Source: Odontesthes bonariensis (Eukaryota; Chordata; Actinopteri; Atheriniformes; Atherinopsidae). From it: 64,000 nt of DNA. The position numbers and the translations under genes are program-made. Positions 30,427 through 42,400 of this stretch are shown here, piece after piece. Below the pieces are notes generated by a model, which saw nothing but the letters and a program-made list of their open reading frames with translations, was not told the DNA's origin and did no database searches. The stretch is taken from positions 35,023,429 to 35,087,428 of the forward strand of contig NC_134513.1 of assembly GCF_027942865.1 (NCBI RefSeq), written 5' to 3'. Position 1 is the stretch's first letter. Each line of letters opens with the position of its first letter.

Positions 30427-33400
30427 CTAGCAGGGGTGATGGTCCGGGACCCTCTTCCTGCAAACAGAGCGACAGTCAGCCACAGATCATTCACACGGCG
30501 GCGGTAAGATAAGCGGGAACTCTGCGAGCATCGGGGCGGACAGACCTGGGCGCAGCTTTGATGATGTTGTCGACTCTCAGGATCATCTCGGCCGCCTCGG
30601 AGGCGCTCAGCAGCATCTGACGCTTCACCTGGAATGACTCCGTGATGCCGAGCTCCGTCATGTCTCCCAACGTGCCTTCAGACATGTCTGCAGGAACACA
30701 CGGTGCCCATCAATGGAGCGCCTCAGGCTCACACCCCACCCCCAACCTTCGGGTTTCAGGCTCGATTTTATAAATCTCTCGTGTTCACTCACTCAGTCCA
30801 CACGTGGTCTTGTTCTCCTGGTGTGCAGCTCTCAGCTGAGCCACCAGGTCGGCGCTGTCGTAGCCGGCGTTGTCTGCAATGATGGTCGGCAGCTGGAAAA
30901 CAGAAGTGAATAAACGGTCTGAGAGTTGTAAGACCTGTGCCGCCACACACACCGACTCCCAGCGGGCCTGAAGAAAGGAGCTGAATGCAGATCCGGGTGT
31001 TCTGCAGGACACGGCTGCGTGTGGAGCAAACAAACATGACAACCGTTGAACAAAAACAACAGACGCACCATCATCAGAGCCTTGGCGAAGGACTCCATGG
31101 CAACCGCCTCCTTTCCTGGCGTCCTGTTGGCCAGATCAGTCACCACCTTGGCCATCAGCATCTCAGAACAGCCTGATGAGAAGAAGAGTGGAGATGAATG
31201 AAAAAAAACAACTGACGTTTAAGCTTAACCTCCGGAGCAGTGCTGCCGGAACACCTGGAACACCTGGAACACCTGGAACATTGTTCCAGTTAAAGTGAAA
31301 CAACACAACATGTTCACATTTCTTCCATCTTAACATCATTAAATATTTTGAATGTTTTGGTATGAACAGTTCAGTCAACAGAACAAACAAACTGCATTTT
31401 ATGTTCTCTGAAAGAGCCCGAGAGCCCCCACACTGAATAAAAAGGGTTAAAAGTTTAATACACATAACATCAAACCTTGTTTCTCCTCACTGCAACCAGA
31501 TGGCAGATGTGTTTAATTTGAATTAAAAGCCCAACTTAAGGTGTCTTCATATTCAAAATGTTCCAGTAATTTGATGAGGAAGTGAATGAAATAAAACGCT
31601 GCGTCAGTGACGGCCATTAGCCCACGCAGCTCAGAGGAAGTGTTTCTATGGAAGATGTCCGGGTGAAATTTAGAGACAATGTTTAAAAAGACCAGATTTT
31701 TTGGTTAAAATCTTTACTGGTGAACATTTCCCTGAGAGAGTGACAGATGGGAGGACGGCCATTTTAACCTGATGCTCCACAACAGTGAGGAAACAGCGAG
31801 AAGGATCAAAAAGAAAAGGAAACCACGTGGAAATGTTCACGACAAGTTGTGGAATCCAAGGCACGCCACGCAGTGATGTCATCAGTGATGTCACCACATG
31901 CAATGTAGGCGATTAGATTTAGCACGTCCATAAACTTTGGGTCACTCAGTATGTTTCTCCTTCACAGCATCATATTTAATCTGCAGCCTTTTAAAAACCA
32001 AGCCCAGCACTTAAAAGGGTTAACACGTAATTTACTGAACTCTCTCATCTCTACAAGTGATCTTAAATGTTTTTATTCTCATCTTTTTATCGTGGTCATT
32101 TAGAAAATTTCTGCGTTTATTAAGTTGAGTAAAAACACAAGTTTGGGAAGTTCTGCAGATTGTTTATTTTTATCAGTTATCCAGTGAAGAGAGAGAGAGA
32201 ATCAGCTTTGATTTACGTCCTAATTTCATTAAGAAGAAGAGGAAAAACAACCCGGAGCTATTCATTAAAAACGTGTCATTCCTCTTCATACTCTGTCTTC
32301 CCTCTGTGTGTGACGGGTAAGTTTAAAATGTTGGTATGGTGACAACCTTCAAAGCAAGGCTGTAATTCTCAGCCCGGCCTGATGGTGGCAGTGTGACTGC
32401 ATCTGTTACAGACGCTTTGAGGTGTGCGTACCTCCTCCGTAGACGGTGCGCGGCTCCTTCACAGTCTGAGCCAGCACACACAGAGCGTCGTGCAGCGAGC
32501 GCTCGGCCTCGTCCAGAATCTGCTGAGTCGCTCCTCGCAGGATGATGGTGCACGCCTCACCTGAGGGGGAGGGGTCAAAGGTTACAACCATCTACATAAC
32601 ACCAGGTTGTCTGCAACTTTGGGAAGTTTAGACACCGCTTAATTACAGATCTGTTTGTAACTTCTAATAATTATGAATGAATCATTAATATGTTTGCGGA
32701 TGTTCAGATCACATCTGGTTCTACATTTCTGTGCGTTAGCGCGGTCAGAGCAACCACGCGTGGGAATACTCTCACAGAGTCCGCGAGGCGTCCTCAGAAG
32801 GGAATGAAACATGACTGAGTGAATGTACCCATGGCGACTCCAGAGAAGTGGATGAGTGTGTCCTCCCCGATCATCACCTCCTCGATCAGCTTGCAGTGAC
32901 CCAGCTTCACCAGCTCGGGGTGCTCAAAGGTGGAGGTGATCTCCCCACCTGGTCGGAACACATCATACAGAGGACTTTTCATGCAGATCAACTCAAAATT
33001 ATCTGTATTTTGTAGCTTCTTTATCTAAAATAAGAGGAGTGATTATAGCGGCCTCAGGTGGGTTCTACTTGTCCTGGACTCGTTTGTTAATGAGATGCGT
33101 ACCAGTGACGAGAGCCAGGCGCTCAACGCCGGTGAAGTCGGCGTGCTCGATGGCCATGATGCCAGCCTGAGCAAACAGCTGCTCTGGGTAGTTGTAGATC
33201 AGCTGTCTGTGAAGGAGGAGAAGAAGAGAAGTTAAAGACAGGAAACGGAGAAGAAGAGACTTTTCAGACGCTGTGATTGGCTGTAATTACGGCCACCTCT
33301 TCAACAGATTCATGTGTATGGCTGCACATGTGCAGGGCTCACAGAGATTCCGCTCTGTGTTTTATCGGGGTTACAGAAATAAAAAAAATCTGTGCTTTTT

Positions 33401-36400
33401 AGAAACACTGATCAGAACTGTCAGTATTTCAGCTGAACTCTTTATGGAGCTGCTGTGGGAAAGAAGACTGCTTCATTTCTTTGTGGCATCTTTGTGGATG
33501 AGCTTCACCTTAGGGCTGGGCGATATGGGAAAAAGTCATATCACAATATATACATTTTATCACGATATAAAACAAATAACTATTTTGTGAATTTTAAATG
33601 TTCCCCGTTACGTTTTTAATTAAATATTTATTTTCTGTCAAAGTTGAACGTGACATGTGACACTATACAACTGTTTTAGATAAATACAGAACAGGTGTTT
33701 TAAATTAAAATCCTATATCTGACCGGTCAACCGTTTGCGCTCCAGTAGCGGTCGTCTCTCCCGACGTCTCAGCTGATGTACACATCCCTCACAAACGCAG
33801 TAAACTCACTCAGCTACTTGTATAAGAAACACACAGGAAACACGTTGCTCTGCTCTCGCTCTCTTGCTTCAGTGAGGAGGGGCCGCTCTCTTTATTAAAC
33901 AGACCGGGAACTAAGGCCCGACCGATATATCGGGCCGATATTTAGCATTTTGGGGATATCGGCATCGGCCATACTTTCCATAAATTTCCACCGATAAGTT
34001 TATATAATTTTCACAACCAATTTTGCAGCCTTTTGGTTCTGAACGCGTCTTCTGCTCTCGCCACTTTGAGTTCATGAGCATTGCCCCGCCCGTCACAGCA
34101 TCTGATTTGTTTGGCACACGGAATACAACCAATCAACACGCAAGGCTGCAAACGGTTTCAAGGCGACCGTGGCGCAAGTTGGGGGCGGGGTGGCTACTGA
34201 ACGCTGTAAGCGGTTTCAAGGAGGCTGCGGTGCGGGTGCAAGTGGGGCCACGGTGGTGGCAGTACTACTTGAAGCAGAGAGAACAAACTCCCTTCAAGGT
34301 AAGCATATACAATTCAAATTCAAAAATACTTTATTTATCCCAGAGGGAAATTAAATGTTGATGTAACTCAATTAAATCAAGGAGTTATTATAGATGCTGA
34401 TGGCTGTGGGCAGGAAAGATTTCCTGTAGCGGTCCGTTTTGCATCCAAACTGAAGAAGCCTTTGACTGCAGAGACTCTGTTTAACGATAACAGTCTCATG
34501 GAGAGGATGTTCAGGGTTGTCTATAATTCACTTGATTTTATGCAAAATCCTTCTTTGCATTATTGTCTCCAGAGGTTCCACAGTTGTCCCCAGAACAGAA
34601 AATCTCAATGTCCTTGTCAAAATCTAAAAAATCTCAATGTGAGGTACAGAGCTACTCCAACGTGCTGCCACCCTCAGCGGCGCAATCTAGAACATATATA
34701 CGAAGCCTTATCCCCTGCAATAAGTCACAAACACACCAACGTTGTAAAAGCACGGCACCACAACGTCTTTATTAGTGTATTAGGGTTGGTAATGAATAAT
34801 CGATGATCGATTATTTGGTTGTAAGAATTTATTCGACTAAAATTCTAAGCCTAATAAATAATCCTTCTAGTCGCGCACATTATAAGAACAACTATAACTT
34901 TCGGTATCTTGCGCGACAACAGACGAGCAGTGATGAAGCGGGCTAGGAGAAGTGCATTGTGGGACCATTTCTCTAGAAAAGCCGATAAAGTCCAATGTAA
35001 TTATTGTGACGCCCTGTTTACCTACCATAGTGCAACGTCTCCACTAATATATCATGTACATCAATGTACATCCGAACGTTAATTCCGGCGACGCCAGCTC
35101 AAGCGGAGAGCAGCCAACCATTCAGGCTACACTAGCTAGGAGGATGTGTGATGACAAGCGAGCGAACGAAATCACCAAACGCATAGTGAATATGATTGTG
35201 AAAGATATGTTGCCTTTAAGTGTGGCTGACGGCGAGGGTTTTCGGGAACTTATGGGATTTATTGAGCCAGAATACCGTATTCCATCCAGAAAAACGTTCA
35301 CCAACCGCTTGGAGCAACAGTATGCTGAGAAGAAGGCCGAGTTAAAAGAGAAACTAGCTTCTGCCGACGTCGCTTTGACCACTGACTGCTGGACTGCTTT
35401 GACTACGGAGAGCGACATTACAGTGACATGCCACTACATTGAGGAAGACTGGCAAGTGAAGTCGGCAGTCCTTCTCACAGAGAGTTTTTCAGACAAACAC
35501 ACTGCCGACAATTTGGCTGCGAAATTAAAGCAATCTGTGGATGATTGGGGGCTAGCTGGCCGAGTAGCTGCTTGCGTGCATGACAACGCCAGGAATACAG
35601 TTGCGGCAAACGATCCCACTCGAGTGAGTTGGCAGTCACTCCCATGCTTTGCACATACTTTACAGTTAGCCATCAATGATGGCTTCGCTCTTGACATGCA
35701 TAGGGTCATCGCAGCAGCTGGGAGGTTAGTTAAGCATTTCCACTACAGCACACCTGCTACCAACGCATTGGAGGCAAAGCAAGGACAACTACAACTGCCA
35801 AAACACCACCTGATCCAGTCTTGCAAAACCCATTGGAATTCGGTCTGTGACATGTTCGAGAGGTTAATGGAACAACGATGGGCTGTCACTGCAGTGCTGT
35901 CCGATCGTACAGTGACCAAAATCCAAAATGCCAGAATTCTCGAGATGAAAGATGAACACTGGCAGTTAATGGAAGACTCTTTACCTGTGTTGAAGGCGCT
36001 GAAGTGTGCTACAACAGTATTATCTTCAGAGACAGAGGTCTCAATCTCCAGCACATATCCCATTACCTTCAGCCTGATAAATGCTCATCTTAAGAGTGAT
36101 GATGGAGGCCACCCCAAAATAGAAGCGTTCAAGAACAAAGTGCGGTCTCAGGTGGCCAAACGAATGAAGGTAGGCCTGTGTTTGACGTTGCTGCTACTAG
36201 TTCTAGCTATTTGTCTATAGCTATTGATAGACCAGCTCCAATGTTCTTATTTTTTGTGTATCTCTGCAGATCGATTCGGACAACTTCCCTTCAATGTCAC
36301 CAGCAATGATTGCTATGATCTTAGATCCTCGCCACAAACATTTAGGATTTCTCAAGCCTTCACAAAGGTTGACTTTGAAGAATACATTAATGGAAATCGC

Positions 36401-39400
36401 GGCCACCACTACTGTTGAGCAGAGTGATGCGACTGACAGCGCAGGATCACTGCCGCGGGGAAGTGCTACTGCAAGTGCCATAGCTGCGCTTTTGGGTGAC
36501 AATTACCCTGCTAGTCCAAATGATGAAGATGCGGAATTCGATGGCTATCTCAAAGACCATCCAACTCCCCTGGATACAAATCCCACAGACTGGTGGAAAA
36601 ATAACACAGGGAGATACCCAAGACTGGCTAAATTGGCACAGCGCAATTTATGTATACCGGCGACCTCCGTCCCATCTGAACGAGTTTTTTCAGCTGCCGG
36701 ACTGACAGTAAATCGATTGCGCACACGCCTTACCCCAGAACATGTCAACATGTTGATTTTTATGAACAAAAACACATAGGTATTCAGGCAGTTGTTTATT
36801 AGCCTACTGTTGTTTGTTAGCCCATTTCTTACCTTACTGTAGCCTGTAAGGTAGCCTGCATCTCGCCAATACGTTGGCACGACAGTCAGTTATAACAGTT
36901 CAGTGATATAATATGGCAATAAGCCAGGATTTGATATCATTATTGTGTGTTTATGTCCAGTTTGATGACCGTCAATTTCGTTCATAGCCTACGGTAATGT
37001 AATCCAAGTTAAAACTCAATTGTCAAATAGGCTAATTGCCGCCAGCGTTGAGCTGAAGTTTAACAGAATACAGTCATTAGACCGTGTTATTTCTTAATGT
37101 CATTATTTTCCAATGTTATTATTATTTTCATTTTTCAAAGGTCTAGTCTAGGCTGTAGCCTACTTTTTTTTCAAAGTGATCAGGCAGTGATGCGTTTGCA
37201 TAGCCTACTTGTTAAAAATCCGTCGGATGCCATAATGCACTGTGCTAAACTAAAGTTGACTACTAAATGGCATATTTTCTTAATAAATCTATTTTTGATA
37301 AATCAGTCCTGTCGTGTGCGTGTTTTGACCTTAATTTGTGTCGGGGTGATGGTGAAGGCAAAACCATGTCGATGGCTCTGAGCGGGGACAAGTGACGTCA
37401 TGCTTTAGTGAATAATCGATTAATTGTTTGATAACGTTATCAATATTCGAACATGAAAATTCCTGAAAAGTCCCAATCCTATAGTGTATACAACTAGTGA
37501 AAATGGTCCATTTGATCTGTGTAACGACGCAAACCTTTAGCTCACGTAAGGATAACCAGAATGACAGCGAATACTGTTCCTGAGACTAACCATTTGTTAG
37601 TGCAAGCCTGCTAGCTACTTGGTAGCCTGCCGGTGTGAGAGCCCATCTTGTTCCGTAACAACTGGTTACCCAGCACGTTAGAACCAACGGCGATTGGTCG
37701 TAATGTCCCTCTTAATTAACTTTAATAAAATTAAGTTTTGGCCAGTCGATGCATTTCAAACATCTGGAGTAACATCTTGTTACGGGTAGCCAGACAGGCT
37801 GTCACACCATCACCAAGTAGCTAGCAGGCTTGCTTCTGCGTTTCCTTTTTTTAAAATTGACAATTTCATCGGATTCAGGTGTGGATATGTCGTCGCCTTC
37901 GTACTCTGCATTATTCTCGCCTTATTTTCTCCTCCTTTTTCCATCTTATTTTTTTTTCCTTTCTCTTCTCCCTGCAACTGCAGCCATGCTGCTCACAACA
38001 GGGAAGTGGGCGTGTCCTATCTGCAGACGCTGATACTGTTGCTGTGTTTACTTTTGCCATGTGATAGCCTATCGAATGTAGGTCACGAGCAGATTATCGA
38101 AATCGATCAAAATTTTATCGCGATCCCGATTCGAGATGGAATTATCGCCCAGCCCGACTTCACCTCCACCCTCCACAGACCAGACAGCCAGCTGAGGTGC
38201 GCGTTTGTACCTGTTGATGAAGCAGTTGATGCCATGCTTCAGGATCCGGTCCACCTTCTCCTTCATCTTCTCTTTCTCTGCGAGTTCGATGTCTGCAACC
38301 TTTGCCGTCGAGTCGACACGAACTCTGGAGCCGAAAATCTGAGACGCACGATGACAAACCAGCAATGGATATGCAGCTGATATTCAGACAGAAAACAGGC
38401 TTCACATTCAGGCCCTCCGACACATGTTAAGATGTCGTAATAAAGTTTTGTGTGCATCCGTCTACCTTGATCTTATCGGTGTCCATGCCCGTGTTGGAAA
38501 TCAGGATCTTGGCATTCTCCAGCCTCTTTGGTTGGTTTACTCCGATCTTCTTGTCCAACAGGAAACCTGGTTGGAGCAAAAACAGAAAACCTTACAGGTC
38601 GGCAACAGATCCAGAACCCAAGCTCCACCCCATGAGGTCGCGGGGCCTCACCCTCATCCAGGTAGGAGTCAGTGAGGCTGCCTCCCAGCTTCTTGATGAC
38701 GTGGATGGCCTCCAGGTTCCCGGAGCCCTTCAGCCTCATGACGGCGCTCACAGCCAGCTTGGAGAAGTGGTCTTTGTGGTGAGTCAGCAGTTTGGAAGAC
38801 AGCGTGGTGCGGGCGATGTTCAGCAGGTCCTCCTGGAAACGAGCCGGGTCATTGCTATGAAGACGAGAAAGGGTGATGAGGAAGAGAAGAAGCAGAAGAA
38901 GGAGGAGGAAACTTTCCATGAGAATTAACTGGAAATGTTCAAAGGTTGGGAACTGAAATGCAGATCGTAGCTTCATCTTGGCTGAAACAGTCAATATCAT
39001 AGCAGCTACTTACTGCAGGCCACGCCCCCTACATGCACATGCACGTGCACGGATGATTTCAGATGAACTATTAAACAGAGACTATTGAAGCCACATTTGA
39101 GCACAAAGACTCCAGAAAGTTAAGTAAGTTTTGATGATATTATGAGGTGGATATATTTGATCTATAGTGTTAAAGTTGCAATCAAAACGCATTCACACAG
39201 TAGCGCTAACCGCTAAACCAGATATGCTAAAGATAAGCTAGCTAGCACCATTTCATTAAAGAGGCTGATCATCTTATCATGGAGCCAACCACCTCAGATG
39301 TGAGGCCGTTTCTTCTGCTTCCTGACAGACACTTTGATGCACCAGCAGTAAAATATTCCATTCCTTCAGCTCACTGCTGAACCATCTGTGCATTAGTGTT

Positions 39401-42400
39401 TTCTATCATCTTATTCTACAGGAAAATGCCCCGTCACACCAGCTGATGTTGAATAAAAGCCTGAGTGCGGAAATCCTGACGGTTCCAACAGTCCACAGGA
39501 AGCTCTCAATTAAACAACTTTAAAAACTTCCTTCAAACTCAAATCTGCCAAAAACAAAATTTAGACTTAAAACTGATGACATTACATCATTAATAGGAAT
39601 ACGTGCCCGTGGACCAATCCTTGATCCCTGTGGGAGCTTTGAATACTAATAAAAAGATTTCAGCCGAATATCAACAACACAATGGACTCCCCACGGGGAG
39701 CCGATGGAAATCTGACCTGTGGTCGGCGGCAGCCTCCCTCAGAGCATCTCTGGCCGCCTGAGTCGCCTTCCTCCAGCCGGAGATGATCGTCTGTGGGTGA
39801 ATCTTCTTGGCGATCAGAAGCTCCGCCTCCTGCCAGAGAAAAGGTGACGGTTAAAGAACAGCAGCGTCGGCAACCTGTAAATGCGCAATGAGGGCGGAGC
39901 TCAGCGTTTACCCGCAGCAGCTCTGCAGCGAGCACGGTGACGGAGGTCGTCCCATCTCCGACTTCATCGTCCTGAACCTTGGACATGTCTGCAAACAGAA
40001 TGATGCACGTCTGAAACAACCTGCAGCGCCAACAACAGAATGATGCACGTCTGAAACAACCTGCAGCGCCAACACCACAACCATTTCGTTTCATCTGCGT
40101 CGCACGTTAGGAGCTCATTTAATTAGATGAAATGTCTTAAATCACGATTGAAATTATCCTGTAGCTGGAATTGATATTCAGTGAGTGACTCCACAGGAGA
40201 ACAACAACGATGCATTTGGAACGGTACGCTGCGTTCAGCTGCTGTAGAACACAGAAGAAGAAGGGGGAGGAGTCACCTGAAGTACCTCCAGCTTTATTCA
40301 AAATGTGAAGAATCATCCGTTCACGTCTTTTTAAGGCAGTTTAATCTTAGATTACAGGCGGTCAGGACCCAACACCATGCAAATCCGCCCTGTTCTCATG
40401 GTGTGAATTCCTGTTTTTCCTGACTTCACATGTTTCTGAGCACCGTCAGCGTTTTATCGTCACGGGTTAACGAAGCTCTGACTGTCATTTACATTCTGTA
40501 AGCTGTGTTCAGCGTTTCTGCCCGGCTGAAAACAACTTTTACTTCCAGTTAAATGCACTTCCAGCTCCACAGGCCGGCGTCAACGTCTTCACTCACCAAC
40601 CAGAACTTTGGCCGCCGGGTTGTCGACTCCGATGGCTTTCAGGATGGTCGCTCCGTCGTTGGTCACCGTCACTATGCATCCTTTCCCTCCACTCAGCAAG
40701 ATCTTATCCTGCAGAGAGACAAGAGGAGACGCTGTGACAGCAGCTCTTACACGCGTCTTTATTTCTAAACCCGAGCAAGACAAGAAGCAACTAAATGCTG
40801 CAGAAAAACAATTTAAAACAGCTGTGAAACACAGGATGTGGCGACTTTAAGGCTTTTACATCTCTAATTTCTCTTCCTGCTCGATTACATAACAGACCTG
40901 TGACAGTAAACTATGAGCTTACCATCCCCTTTGGACCCAGAGTGCTCTTCACCAGATCTCCGATGGCGATGGCGCCAATGAAAGACGACTGCAGAGGAAA
41001 AAAAGCAGAAACTAACACTATCAGAAGTCTACCCATATATTTCTCAACCCAAATAATAATAATAATAAAAAAAAAAACCTTCACAGGTGAAAGGAAAACA
41101 AACCCACCAGTCGAGCCGTTTCTGCTTTTTCTTCATCGGCTCCATGTCTGAAGATGCTGACCGGGGCCATCGATAAGGACGCCTGCAGAGCAAGACCATC
41201 AGTTCACCGATAGATTCACAACTCAATTAAGAAGCTATCATGCATTTAGGTTTAGGGATCTGGAGAGTGGGTTTTAGAGTGTGCAAAACCCACAAATGTT
41301 CAGTTTACAGTCAGAATAAAGAAGCAAATATTCAGTCACAAACACAACAGTCAAGTGATCTGGAAAAAAAAACAAAAAGATGCCCCCGGTGAAAGTGTCT
41401 CAGGCAGCTGAAACCCAGGGAGGGGAGGAGCTATCATAGAAGGATAAGCCAACAGAAGAAGGACAGGCTGGGGTCTACCACACCAGACAGGACCCCAGGA
41501 GCAGGCTGTGCTCTGAGACAGTCCTGCACATAGCAGCGAGGTGCACGATGCAGGCAGGCATGGCACTCATGGAACGTGTGACGATCAGCTAAAGTGATCA
41601 GTGTTCGGGAACATTTGTGCCGAGTATGGGTTGGAAGTCCAAAAGTAAAAGTGACACCTCCAAAGGTGGTGGAGAACGACAGAGCTAAGACGCTGTGGGA
41701 CTCCCAGGTCCAGACTGACCACGGTGGGCGTCGACAACTACAGAAGAAGGCAGCGGTGAGAGATGTAGCGATTCCAAGTGACAGAAACATCAAGAGGAAT
41801 GAACTCGAGCAGCTTGAAAAACCAAAGGGCTGAAGGAAGAAGTTGAAAAGATGTGGGAAGTGAAGCAGCAGTGGCTCCAGCAGTTCTAGGGACAGGCTAA
41901 GATGGTGGAGCCCACAAGCTCCCAAGCCTCTGGTAGAGGACCTGAGCCTGAAAGCCCGGAGAGGACCCATTTTTTGGTTTTTAGTCTTTAAATATATGCA
42001 TTACTTTCCTTTACATCAGTCACTGATTACATTACAATACTTCAGTATCTAATGATAGTAGTACTTGACTGAATGAAAACTGTGAAAATATCCTCGTCTC
42101 ATCTTTTAAATAAGGCCTTATGGATCTAATAAATGAGGAGAACATTTTCTCCATTTTCCTTTTAGCAACTCTCTTAAACTCTGATCCCTGCGCCAGTAAT
42201 ACTACCCAAGTACTACTTCATGTCATCAAATATTGGAGAATGTAATGGGAAAAAAAGAGAAAAAATTAATCAATGCCTCTATTTATATGTTGTCTTTTTG
42301 TAGAGTGAAAGCCATCTAATGATGCTAAAATCTGATATTTCCCTTCCTCCAACATTTTATTACACAATAAGGATGGTGTGAGGAAGCAGCTGAATGACGT

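Larger units (their letters stand above)
33511..38157. mobile_element. Outer hAT element (composite, 4.6 kb) occupying cct2 intron 9
   Basis: The ends are TAGGGCTGGGCGATA on the left and, inverted, TATCGCCCAGCCCGA on the right. Both sides carry the identical 8-mer CTTCACCT (33503-33510 and 38158-38165). Internal AT-rich arms near the ends carry TATATCACGATAT-like and ATCGATCAAAATTTTATCGC motifs. A second hAT (34781-37481) and LINE material lie inside, so the original unit was about 1.9 kb and non-autonomous. The right end lies only 53 bp from the splice donor of cct2 exon 9. Confidence 0.87.

Noticed and set aside
30785..31161. Three overlapping minus-strand frames around cct2 exons 13-14
   Set aside because: They are read-through or shifted frames. 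Exon borders 31172-31069 and 30892-30793 give the CCT2 sequence in phase.
31163..31465. Collagen-like GVPGVPGVP peptide on the minus strand
   Set aside because: A by-product of the 9-bp intronic tandem repeat at 31251-31279.
38473..39000. A 175-codon minus-strand open frame presented as one gene
   Set aside because: It is cct2 exon 7 (38854-38652) with intron sequence read through on both sides. The true borders are set by splice sites and the CCT2 protein.
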